DNA of 64,000 bases from contig VCJN01000224.1 of NCBI GenBank assembly GCA_006384855.1, forward strand, positions 1 through 64,000, read 5' to 3'. Origin of the DNA: Tetraselmis striata. Taxonomy: Eukaryota; Chlorophyta; Chlorodendrophyceae; Chlorodendrales; Chlorodendraceae. A program made the position numbers and the translations under genes. Below the pieces are notes generated by a model. That model was not told the DNA's origin and did not search any database. It saw only the letters and a program-made list of their open reading frames with translations. This document shows, piece after piece, positions 12,700 through 23,801 of this stretch. Position 1 is the first letter of the stretch. The number at the start of each line of letters is the position of its first letter.

Positions 12700-12835
12700 G
12701 GCAAATAGCACCAAGAATTGAAATTGCACCAAGTACTTCAATTGATTTACGTGCTAATCCGCTGCTCTCCGCCGCCCGGATTGAGTTGCTCTTAGGGCTT
12801 GCCATCTCTATCTAACTATAGCATGGACACAATTG
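12700..12835 (-). repeat. Repeat family R1, 3'-end fragment (inverted copy E)
   Basis: Read on the minus strand, this matches the terminal part of the R1 family at 14.8 kb: the GAGATGGCAAGCCCTAAGAG block, a GGCGGCGGAGAGCAGC block, then TTAGCACGTAAATCAATT. Only the end of the element is present. Confidence 0.75.
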
Positions 12836-12964
12836 TGTATTACACCTCCGGCTACCCGCCTTCGTATTCTGTTTTTGTCCCCGCCTTCTTCCGTTGCAGC
12901 CTTGGGTTGCCCCGCGTGTCTACTATCGCCGGCTTCGCGGCCTCTCCTTCTTCCGCGCCCAGTT

Positions 12965-13085
12965 CGGCACATATAGAGCCCCAAAATTGAGATTAAGAGT
13001 TGAATTGATTTACAACGTGCTGACTTGCTGCTCTTCGATCACTGCCCAAGCCGAGTTGCTTTTAGGACGTGCTTGATCCAACCGC
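12965..13085 (-). repeat. Repeat family R1, 3'-end fragment (inverted copy F)
   Basis: This is a second inverted fragment. On the minus strand it reads a CTAAAAGCAACTCGG block, a GAAGAGCAGCAAGTCAGCACG block and TTGTAAATCAATTC, the same order as the other R1 termini. It is about 150 bp from copy E and may be a tandem or sequential insertion. Confidence 0.7.
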
Positions 13086-13662
13086 TGTGGGAACCCTAGG
13101 GATTACGGATTCATCTTCCGGCCTTCCTCCTTTTTGCACGCACCCCTCATCCTTCTTTCATGCCGCTTGATATTGGTCGCCCCCCCTGCCGTAGCGGGGG
13201 TGTCGTGTATGGTGATCTGCGGAAGAGTGTATGTAGCCGTCCGATTAAGCAGTGTCTGTGGAGTTTTCTACATAGGCGGATTGCAGCGGCGCTGGGAGGT
13301 GGAGGGGGTTTGTCCGGGGGTTGCTTCTTGGGGCGGAGGACCGTGAGGTTATGGATGGCTTCTACTAGTGTGACTTTGTGCATGGTACCGCTGCCGCGGC
13401 TGATGGTGACGGGGATGATTTCAATCGGACACTGCCAGCCTTGTTGACGTAGGGCGTTCACCATCATGTGTTGGTATTTTCCGCGGATGGATGAGAGCGT
13501 GTACGGTGGCATGATTGAGATCAATGCAGTATTTGAATTCGACTATCTGTGTTTTTTTGTCAACTCTGCTTGGATACTGCTGGGAGATATGGTTTCGGTG
13601 CCCGGGTCCTAGTCGAATCCAACGACGCGTACTGCGTCCGGCTTGCAGTGTTTAGGGCGGAG

Positions 13663-13675
<13 letters not shown>

Positions 13676-13693
<18 letters not shown>

Positions 13694-13713
13694 GCGGCGG
13701 GGGGGGGGGGGGG
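13676..13713 (+). repeat. Long poly(G) tract
   Basis: A GT run leads into about 33 nt that are nearly all G, broken only by a short GCGGC. It is the longest of more than 25 G or C homopolymer tracts in the window and should be G-quadruplex competent. Confidence 0.9.
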
Positions 13714-13789
13714 GTAGCATGGTCGTGGGGAGGTGCTTGGGCGGCGCTGGGATCTTCAGTTTCCCCTTCTTGGGTGTCCGCTAGGCGCG

Positions 13790-14925
13790 GTCAGCCTTGC
13801 GTCGGCCTCTCCGAGATCCGCCTACGGGTGGGGAGGGGGTATGTACGACTCGGACGGGGGCAGCTTACTCGCGAGGGCTGTTCGAAATAAAATCGTGTTC
13901 TCGTACCTCGGTACGACCCGCGACCGACCTGCATAAAATCTGGCGTACCCCCCCCTACCCGTATGTGTTCCACATGTAAATCACTAGAATCCCGGCCTAG
14001 TACAGCGGAATGTTCGGCGGCGCCCTGCGGCCGATCCGTTCGGAACACCCGGGAAGCCCTCAGCCGTCCCGCGAGAACGGGCGAGGGCGGCGAGCGCGAG
14101 GAGACAAGAGCCCGGCACTTAAAGGCGGGGCGGGCGTTCGGGGCGGAGAGGCCGGGCATGGCAGCGACTCCGGGGCCAGGAGACATGAGCCGGAGTGCCC
14201 TGAGGGAGTCGCAGCCATGCATGCAGCGGGAGGAGTCAGCTGGCAGTCATCTCGGTCTGACCATGGACGGGCGGCTACAGCGACGAGGCGCGTTGTGGAG
14301 GCGAGCGGCGCGCGGGCGAGCATGACCGGCATGCCGACCGCGGAGCGACGACACGCGGACGGGCGGGGGGGGGGGGGGGGAGGTGCCCACCTTTCCCCCT
14401 CAAGACCCCCTTGGGGATCCTACCGCAAGAGCTCAGGCGGGCGAGATGGAGGCAGCATCGGCGGACCGCGGCCGAGGCCGGCGGACCGCCACAGCCGGCG
14501 TGGTGGGGCGATCAACGCCGCGACCTGCGGGATATTTTCAGCGATGGTGGCAGGTGGAGCCAAGACGCACCACAACCGAAGATTGCGCGGTGCCGGTGTA
14601 TTACCAATGTACTGGAAAAACCTTGTCGGGGGTGTGGCGAGTACTGCATTCGTAATCCCCGTACTGCCAATTAGCGGTAGTAGCTCGTACTGGCGACTAC
14701 CTGTAGTTATCCGAAATAACATCACAGCTATTGATCACGTGATGGAAGGAGGCGGGGCTTGGAAACGAAAGGGGATGGCCGCAAGCCTGAGCTGCAATTA
14801 CGCTATATGTGTTCCCTACTATGATTAGAGATGGCAGGCCCTAAGAGCAACTTAAAACCCGACTGGGCGGTGGAGAGAAGCAGACTAGCACGTTGTAATC
14901 AATTTCAATGTTATTAGGCGCGGTC
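13790..14925 (+). mobile_element. Repeat family R1, near-complete copy A
   Basis: This copy shares a long colinear block with copy C (28340-29560): it starts at GCGTCGGCCTC, passes the AATAAAATCGTGTTCTCGTA block and a GTTCGGAACACCCGG block, then a poly(G) run at about 14366-14380. It continues through TTGGGGATCCTACCGCAAGA, CACGTGATGGAAGGAGGCGG and the terminus AGCACGTTGTAATCAATTTC. No transposase is encoded, so it looks non-autonomous. It sits inside the LINE at 13.1-15.9 kb. Confidence 0.75.
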
Positions 14926-16019
14926 GGCGATGTTGATGCGCACGGAACCGTGTTTTTGATTTTGTCGCGGTTAGGTCGGAGATCAGCGTGTCTCTGTTGG
15001 GGGGGAAGAAGTCGGCTACATGTTTGCTGCCTGCATCCGTTAAAACTACGTGCCTTCGACCGCCGTTCAGGGCTTCCAACTCGTTGAGGAGGAGTTGAAG
15101 CGTGTTGTTGTGTCGGTATGTCTTAAAGCCGGCCATGGAGGGGCAGTTGCCTGCCATATAGCCGTTGTTAGTGGGGTCTTGGCCGCATTTCCTGCATGTG
15201 AAGGACGGTTGGCTATTGCGTCTCATTCGGCTTGAGGGTGTTTGCCACATGAATTCCAGCCTATGGATTCTTGATGGTGGTGATATCCGAGGGGGTGACG
15301 AGGTCCGGCATTGCATCTGCGGCCAATGCTTGGTCTATGAGGTGGGAGTGTAGAATTTCGTCGGAGGCGTCGCAGCCTTGCTACGCGTTGGCGTGTTTCC
15401 GGAGGGCGGTTTTCAGGTTTTGGGGGGTGTGAGTGGTGGTAACGTCGGCGCGCCTTGGCATAGGGTCAGCCACGCGTCATCGGCCGGTCCGGGATTTGCG
15501 CCTACGGTTACGATAGTAAAAGGTGGGATTGTGCCGTTGGCTACTTCACCGGCGGTGGTGTCGGCTTGTTCGTTGCCTTCGATCGCAATATGGGCTTTGA
15601 ATTTATGGAGGATGGTTCGGAGTCCCAAATCCGCTCAGTGCCGGAGTTGGCGTACTATGTGCCGGCGGCGCCAGCAAGCGCTATCGGGACTACGAGTATT
15701 ATTTGAAAGGCCCCCGTAGCAGGGCTCCCCGGGCGTCGTAGGATCCGCCACAATCGGCCACCCCGCTCAGCCCCCTGCCGCACCCGGCCGGGCACGGGTC
15801 TTAGGGGTTACTGGCGCCCACTAAGTGGAGGTGGGGGTGGTGCCACCAGGCGTGCCGCACCCAAGATCCTCCGCTCATGGTGGACTTTTGCCTGGCGGTG
15901 GGCGCCAAGGTTATGTGTTTGGTGCAGACGTAGAGATCGGCCTGGGTCGCGGTGATATAGGGCCACTTTTCTTGACGTTGTGCATGATTGATGAATGCCG
16001 ACGGACAGGCGGCCACAAC

Positions 16020-16990
16020 GGCATGGCGCGCGGCGGCAGAGAACGGCGCGCATGCGAGTAGGACCGGCCTGCCGCCCGCCACGGAGCGACGACACGCGGA
16101 CGGGTCGCAGGGGGGGGGGGGGGGGGGGTTGGTGCCCGCCTTTATCCCCACCAGTCCCCCTTGGGGATCCTACCGCAAGAGCTCATGCGTAGATCGGGGA
16201 GGGCGAGGACAACGAAGACGATGAATTACATGAATCCTGGCACGTCCCCTACTCCAACTCTGACGACAGCTTCCAGTTCCCGTTCTCACACCCATGGCGT
16301 GCCCGCCACTTCCGCTCTCAACCCATTCCCGCCCCAATTCAACCTCTATGCCTCCCTTCACCCGCATTCCCAACCTCAGCGGCACTGGCGGCTCACGAGA
16401 TGCGCGGGGGATGGCGGCGGCGACCGCATCGATGCATCACCCGGCTCGCCCCGCGTTTCGGTCAGACCGGGTCCGGACGGAGCAGAGGCGTGACGGACGT
16501 GCGGTGTAATAGGGGCGCCATCACGAGATGGCGGTAGCAATGGCGGACCGCGGCCGAGGCCGGCGGCGGGATCGCCTAAGCCGGCGCGGCGGGCGCTATC
16601 AACGCCGTGATCATTCAGGATATTCTCAACGATGGCGGCCGGTGGAGCCAAGAGCAGCACGGCGACCGTAAATTGCGCGGGGCTGGTGCATTATTGATGT
16701 ACAAGAAAACCTTTTCAGGGTTGGGGCGAGTATTGCATTGGTATTCTCCGTACTGCCAACTAGCGGTAATCGCTCGTATAGGCGATTGCCCGTAGGCATC
16801 CGGAAAATATCACCGTTGCAAATCACGTGATGGAAGGAGGCGGGACGTGGAAACGAAAGAGGGTGGCCGAAACCTTAAGCTGTAGCTAAACTATAATGGT
16901 TAAAGATAGTAGGCCCTAAGAGCAGCTCACTTTGAGCGGCGGAGAGCAGCACGCTAACATGTTGTAATTACTTTCGATTCCAATTGTTGC
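16020..16990 (+). mobile_element. Repeat family R1, 5'-truncated copy B
   Basis: This copy begins in the GGAGCGACGACACGCGGACGG block just before the poly(G) run (16110-16128). It shares TTGGGGATCCTACCGCAAGA exactly with copy A. It then has its own ~250-bp segment (16200-16460) before rejoining at CAGGATATTCTCAACGATGG. It ends with CACGTGATGGAAGGAGGCGG, TAGGCCCTAAGAGCAGCTC and ACATGTTGTAATTACTTTCG. No protein is encoded. Confidence 0.7.
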
Positions 16991-17225
16991 CGACGCGTTG
17001 TGGCGCTCGACGGCCGTGGTGACGTCATGATGGGGGTTAGCGACTTCATTATGGGGTACGAGCACCGCAGTGTCGGACTGGGGGCTGCCACTGTATCGCC
17101 CTGTCGATGGTAGATTAGCAATGCCGCTATAGTAGTACCATTGTTTAGATCGCTTAGGTATACTAGGTATTCTAGATTTGCGCTCATCGCGCATATGGGC
17201 CTCATTAGCGCGCTGCGCGCGCCTA

Positions 17226-17316
17226 GGCTCGGAGCTCGGAGCACGCAGTAGTGGAGCTCGGAGCTCGGAGCACGCAGTGGTGGAGCTCGGAGCTCGGAGC
17301 TGGGGGCACGCACATC
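17226..17316 (+). repeat. Short tandem repeat, GGAGCTC-rich, ~31-bp unit
   Basis: About three units of GAGCTCGGAGCTCGGAGCAC plus GCAGTAGTG, each with internal GAGCTCG (SacI-like) doublets. The third unit is modified by a GGGGG insertion. Confidence 0.85.
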
Positions 17317-17319
17317 GCG

Positions 17320-20300
17320 GAGCGCCTCAGTGCTTGTAAGCACTTCTTTATTTCCAGCAACTCATCGCCTCACCCTCCGCCTATCCACTCACGCACACAC
17401 AAGAGCCGAAGTCAAATTCCGCGCTCTACACGCCCATGAGGGTGATCGGGTTTCATAAGGATTGTTTATAGCCTGCCGAGGTATGTCTAGTCTGGTTACA
17501 TGTATTAAAAGCTAGCCATGAAATTCCGGGCACACGAGCAGCCCACAAGATGGGGGATGGGTGTAGTGCGCATGAAGCGCGTGCTACAACAAACGAGAGT
17601 GGACCGTCGCCTGCCGTGAAGGCATGTTGTTACCCCAGCTGGCCCCACGTGTAACATGCGCGCGGACTTGTGCGCCTTAGTTACGGAGCCGGTCGGTTCA
17701 ACTCGTAAACGGGCGGAATAGGAAACCCCATAAATAAACTAGCTTAGATAAATTGACAAGGAAAGTTTGGTTTGCCGACGTAGAAAAGCCGGGCGAAGCA
17801 TGCCAACGGGTGGTTCATGGGCAGGGATGTGGGAGCGATGTGATCAAGTAGGTAAATTTGAGATCGCTATTAGGATACCAGGACACCGGGGATGTAGTAA
17901 TATACTGCAATAATTTTGACGGATATAATAACAATGTGCATCCAATCTAGTATCGGTCGTAGGTTGTATCAAAGGCATATGGGCAGTAACAAGTGGACAT
18001 CCAAACGGAAATAAGAGCACTTTACGTTCCCAATTATGTACGGTCACCTAGCAATTTAGACACAACACCTCCATAATGGTACGTTGTCGTCAAATAGCGA
18101 AAATGTGCCATACTTGACACGCTTCGCAGTAGATAAATGTTATGTATACATACGGGATTCGGGAGATGTACATTTGTTCCGCCGGTCAAAAAAGGTTTTA
18201 CGTCGGTACGATCAATCGCGAGAGCCCCGCTCTCCCCGTGCTTTAATGCACCCCTGCCGCACCACCACGTCGGCGAGCAGAGCGCCATGGAGCGTGCCAT
18301 CTCGCCGGTGAGTGGAGGGGAAAGCAAAGTCATAAGTCTCCACGGTACACTGTAGTCCTTACTCGTGATAGGCCTATGTGGAGCCTTTGACCTGCAACGC
18401 TAAGGGCCCATGAAACAAATGTAGATCCAAACGGAATCGGGCATCGGGTGACCGGCATTACAAAGCGCCCCCAACCCTCCCCGACCGGAACTCTGGCTTT
18501 GCTCGGTCCTGGGTCCATGAAAGCCTAATACCCTTGGCTTCGCATGGTGGCCCTTTCTTGGCCGTCTGTTTTGGGTTCGGCTGCCGGTGGACGCGACTAC
18601 ATGTAGTAGCGCTCGTTAATTCCCACTTTTCGACACACCCATATGAACGCCCACGATTCATCCCCTCGATGTTAGAAAGCTTTAGCTCAATATCTGTTGC
18701 CTCCATCAAGTCGCAATCCTGTGAGATGGCTGCTAGTAGGGCCACTCACAACGAGGTTTAAAGCTGCGTGACGGTGATGCAGTTTGCATAACCGAATGGC
18801 CAGTCGCTATGCGACAGTCTCAACATGATAGAGACTCAAAGACAAACAAAGGTGGGTGTGCAGTGGTGGTGCAAAGGCCAGAGGCTACAGTGTTTTTGGA
18901 ATAGAACAATTGTTACAAGTTGCCTCTGGCCTTTGCACCACCACTGCACACCCACCTTTGTTTAGCCTCTGGCCTTTGCACCACCACTGCACACCCACCT
19001 TTGTTTGTCTTTGAGTCTCTATCATGTTGAGACTGTCGCAGTGGTTTCGGAGCATTATACAGTACATATACTCGTAGTCTCAGGTACACATTGTACTAGT
19101 ACACACAGGTACTAACTCGTAGTATATCATACTCGTATAATTGTCACAGCTACGCTCGAAAAACATTGCTTGACTAGCCTTGACTCCGCTCACCGCTCAT
19201 GCGCGCAATTGAGCCAAAGCCTGGCCACCGCTCTCGGCTCGAGCATGGAGGGGGGGGGGGCGGGGGGTAAGACAGGCATGGCCGTTCATACTCTAGTCTT
19301 GATGTGGTATCGACGCTGTCCAGTGGGATTTTGCGAGGGCATGGTGGGTCGGTGGGTCATCGCGGCTGCGCAACCTCCCGCCGAGCCAATACCCCACCAT
19401 CGGTAGCCTCCCTTGACAAACGTCGACCCCTAGAGTAGACAAAGGTCCGGGATTCCTTTGTGGCGCCCGCTTGGCGCCACCCAGGTGGTAGTGGCTTTGT
19501 GCGGCTTTGTTGGGGATGGGGGGCACTGCTTTATCTTGGAAAGTTGTACGGGTGCGTGACGCCGTACGGATCGGTAGGTATATGACGGATTATTATCCCT
19601 TGTGAGGACGGTGCCGTAGATACGATGGTAATTTTACATCACAGTAGTCGTGCAAAGCCACAAACCCTCCGCCAGTATGCTATGGGCGGGCAACTATGAC
19701 TATGAACGTACTAATGTGCTTACGCTCATCTGTACAGAGAGCCCGACTGCCCGCTACATGTACATGTGCTCCAGCGGGTGTGTTGGGGCGCGCATGTAGC
19801 GCTCATTATATGGCCCAGCCTCATTATTGACGACGGTGTTTATATAAATGCGCATGATGCCAGCGCCCCCGCCCTACGTGTGAGCGACTTCATCGATAGG
19901 CACCGAACAATTGGCAGACAAAGCACGCGACTTGATAGACGACGGACAGCTCCACAATTACGCGGAATTTGCCATTTGGAGGCAATAGCTAGCGGCTGAG
20001 AATTTTTTCAATAACAATCATGCGAGAATATACTTATTCAGATCGGAGATTGAGGACATGCTGGCTGCCACCTCTAACATGATCAGTCTGCCAACTATCT
20101 CGGATCCATCGATGCGAATAGGTGTTGACGAATGATAGCGACGCAACTCCTTCTTAAGTACGGTCCCTCGAGTTTATCGGTACGGATGACAACTGCACGG
20201 CAACTCGTCATGATAATCAGATGATAATCGTCACGGATGTAATCCTTCATATCCTTAGCAGCTATTAAGGATTAATTCTCTATGGCAGATTGGCAGCGCG

Positions 20301-23300
20301 CCAGCACTTCAATGTGCTCGCTTCAGCGCAAATGCGATATCAATACATGCATGTAGCGACTATATGCTATATATGTAAAATACATATATGTGTCATACAT
20401 GTATTACGACGCTGTGGGAACAAGCATCGCGGGCATCTGAGGTTTCAAGTGACAAGAAATGGGCTAGCTCCCCCGAAATAACTTCCATCCGGCGAGTCCC
20501 GCGTGATTATCGTCTGACGATATGATGCTAGTAACCCCGTCCACCCGCACTAGCAACGAGCGATAAAGAACGTGGGATCCGCCTGATGCTTGTTCACCCG
20601 ATCGCCGCCCATCATCAGACGCACCCGCACCCGGGGTACTGGTATCAGTATGAACGACTCGTCATTCGTCGCACCCGCGACCCACAGGTACTGGTACAGG
20701 GCGGCGGTAGTAGTCTCGCTGTTACGATGAGTGTGGTACTCCTACATTCGTGTGAATCATTCCTTCGCAAAAGCATTCCTTGGCAAAGAAATCCACCTCG
20801 CTCCTAATCCTGCTCCCTAATACGACTATGCATACCCTACTCCTACCGAGTCGTGAGTTGGATTTTCCCGCCACTGCTACCATGCGCGCTTATATTGAAT
20901 ATCGCATTCTACTCGTGTGAAATGCGTAAATTATATACCTTCATATCGTTTTCTTCCGCCTGAGATGACCAAGAAGGTGATGCATACATATTTAAAAAGT
21001 AAATGCTGTACCGTATATGCTGCAAAGTCGTGAAGAACAATGCCAAAGATAGTGAACAGAATTCGACAGATATTTCGGATATCTTGGACATTTCGCCGAG
21101 ATATAATCGTAGTAGTCGCTACTACATGTGGGGGTACTCGTCAGTATGCTAGTACTGTAGCACTATGGCGCGCGCACTTTGCCGATTTCGTTCGCGTATT
21201 CATCAAGTAGGCCTGTAGCGACTCGAGCAAATCACTCCGTATTATTGGTAGTCGCCGCGAGTCTAGCAACCTACTAAAACTAATCCTTACCGGCGACTGG
21301 AATCTTTACCTTTACAGATGGATGTACACCGGTGCCTGCATAATGATGCGGGGCCCGGCGGGCGCACGTGCGCGATCAATATGACCACTTCGGCGGGCGT
21401 TTGCCTGCTCTGCGGGATGCAAGTACCGCCAATACCTATACTGGCGCCATGTACAGATTACAAATGCAGGCTTATTTCAGTATTTGGGGCGCGCGCCGTC
21501 ATTTAACGTAGTCGCTAGTAGAACCTGGTGTAAGGGTCTGGGCCCGCCGCAAGTACAGCGCAACGACTAAGGATGAACCAGTACACTGTAGCAAGCGCGC
21601 GCGCCATACGACGAGCGACGGCAACGCAACCCGAGGCAACGCCTCGCCGCTGACAGACCACTGGCCGTCAGCTGATCCACCGCACCCACAAGCCAATTCT
21701 ACTGTGCGACCGGCGTGGTGACGCTTGGGCAGCGTCAAGCTTTGTACCCGCGACATATACCTCTCAAAGGTGACAGACAACGGTAGCAAACCGCACGACG
21801 CCGCGGGTCACCCCGGATGATGTCATGCCGAAACGCCTGTCGCCCTGGAATCGTGTGGCAGCGTAACGCTTTTCCGCCTGCTTTCGGGATGCAATCATGT
21901 CTTGTTTGTCCGTCCAAGAAAGCTTCCGAGGCTCGCCTCCGTGCGATACTGTGCGTTAAGCATAAACCCTGCTCCTCGCTACGCACGCCGTACGCAGAAA
22001 AGCACTCTGCGGCAGACAGGCGCAGCTGGGCCACCTGCGCCGCGTGCGGCTTCCGAAAGCAGGGGGGCACTAGGGCCACTCACTCCGGCCGTCCGAGGGT
22101 ACACGGTTAGAACCGCCCCGACAGTGTTCGTCATCGAACCGAGACTACACCCCATTGCGCACATACTGCGGACGTGAATCCAGAAATCTACGAACTAGGG
22201 GCCGGCTTGGCTAGGCTTGAGCGTCGTTGTGCTCACTGCTCACTGGAGCCTGTCCCGATGTTGTGTGGATCAGCCAGCAGTCGTCGTCGTCTCAGCTTCT
22301 ACGCCCTCTCCCAAAACACGTGAACTTGTCATAAGCATTAGCCCGTAGCCGATTCAAAGACTCTGGCGACTAGTCGGTCGACTCGCAGCGAGGACGCTGT
22401 TGAGGGTCGTTACACAAGCGCGCCGTCGTCGCCGTCCAAAAAAAAAGCGCTCGTCTTGCTGCAGTCCTGCGGATATCAAGACGACCAGCCTGTGCTTAAA
22501 CTACACGGCGCACTTCGTTGTGACGAAGAATGGCTCTAAGTCGACTACCCCTCTCTCTCTCCAGCACGTAGAGGTACCGACGCCGGGATTCTCGCCTTCT
22601 CGGCCCGCCGAAACTCCAAGCTGTTCCATCCGGCAGCCTACTCCTCTCTGCCTGAGAGTTGCGCCACGTAGTATAATACGTCGCTGTAGTTCCCCTCAAG
22701 ACAACGGTCAATACTACGCTGTGGCACCACCTTGACTGCGCCGTCATAGCTCTAACCTTGGTAATACCGAGCCGTTTTGCTTCCCGAAACCGCTTCGTCG
22801 GGGTGAAGTGATGGGTCGCACGAGCTGATGAGCCTGCCCTGGGCGGTCGAGGTATGAGATGAAGGCGCCTATCGAGGCCGACCAGGACACTCGTTCTGGC
22901 GACGTGGGTCATTTGAATTATAAAGCTGGGGGTCATTTGATAAACAATTCCAAAAACCCTGCTAGAGCACCCTTGCCGCTGTCGCTTGTCGGATGCGGAC
23001 TTTACGATTGCACTCCCAGGGGAAGCAGTCGAGACGAATGCTGGGCAGCTGGCGTGCACTCCTGACGAAGAGATAGACCCCTCAACTAGACCCCCATCCT
23101 GCGAGGTCAAGCTTCATATACCAGATGCTACATGATGTGGGGCGGTGGTTTGTGGATGTGGCATCTGTTCTCAATGGCTAACTCGCCTGCTATCGTGTGG
23201 ATGCCGGTTGTTTCCAGGTTGTTGTTCGAACAAAGCTTCAAGTTGAACCAGTTGTTGGATGATTAGCGCCTGGAAGGTTGCCCAAGTTCAGAGGGTCTGA

Positions 23301-23600
23301 TCTGAAGCAGGGGTTTCCCATCAGCAATGGCAACAATGATGACGCTACTGATGCCCTCCGGTGAGTCTAGTCTTCAGAGTTCTAATGAGTAATCATCTTT
23401 CCTGTACATGTATATTGCTGCAACAAAGCTGTAGTCCCTACTCTCCTGTACATGTTTACGTTTTGATGGCGCCCATCTGTGGCATGTCGCTCTCATTTGG
23501 GCGTCTGAAGTCTGGCCATCTGACGGGCTGTATGAGACCGTGGTGTTTTGAAACCTGAGAGATGTGCTATTTTGTGAGGCTTTACTAGAACCGTTCCGAG
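17320..23600. other. Gene-poor stretch apart from an inverted repeat at 18.8-19.0 kb
   Basis: No gene was recognised in these 6 kb. There are scattered GTACTCGTAC and TAGTCGCTA words, a palindromic ATACATGTAT-type patch at about 20345-20405 and a G run at 19250-19262. Open frames at 21.5-23.1 kb on both strands have no recognised domain and overlap each other, so I do not call them. The last few hundred bases probably belong to the 5' flank of the RWP-RK gene. Confidence 0.35.
18811..19039. repeat. Perfect 77-bp-arm inverted repeat with an extra internal half-copy
   Basis: The left arm 18811-18887 is exactly complementary to the right arm 18963-19039. The ~75-bp spacer contains a further copy of about 42 bp of the right arm (18922-18963), so the right side is a partial tandem duplication. 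A transcript would form a long perfect hairpin. There is no coding frame, and no target duplication was noticed at the ends. Confidence 0.95.
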
Positions 23601-23801
23601 ATTTTGTTTGAGGAATATACTGGGAGAGATCTGCAGCAGATATGGCGCCGCGTCGATCCAGACTTATGCACCATAGGGCCATGTTCTCATGTGCTGTGCT
23701 CCTATGTTGAAGGTTCTGACAGCAAGCCGCTGAAGTCAGCGTTGGAGCAGAGGAACATATCCTACCAGACCCCAGAGCACAGCCATCAACAGCTTGCGGA
23801 C

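Larger units (their letters stand above)
13130..15900 (-). mobile_element. Degraded non-LTR retrotransposon (LINE) 3' half, split by an R1 insertion
   Basis: On the minus strand three pieces follow the order of a plant/algal LINE. About 15628-15413 encodes an RNase H C-terminal motif (HKFKAHIAIEGNEQADTTA, with the His and GNE-AD signature). About 15240-14930 encodes a zinc-knuckle-like block (CRKCG...NCP) followed by YRHNNTLQLLLNELEAL. About 13560-13330 encodes the C-terminal block IVEFKYCIDLNH / KYQHMMVNALRQQGWQ, typical of the end of such polyproteins. Frames shift between pieces, so the copy is dead. Between pieces 2 and 3 lies repeat copy A (13790-14925), evidently inserted into the LINE. 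Sequence at 15640-15880 recurs inverted at 28070-28310. No reverse transcriptase catalytic block was found nearby. Confidence 0.75.

Noticed and set aside
22496..23110. 204-codon minus-strand frame
   Set aside because: No recognisable motif, Arg/Ser-rich composition, no splice-supported extension. Left uncalled.
23604..23801. Upstream extension of the first RWP-RK exon
   Set aside because: The frame is open but has no ATG (it begins with TTG), so the first in-frame ATG at 23802 is preferred. An upstream exon cannot be excluded.
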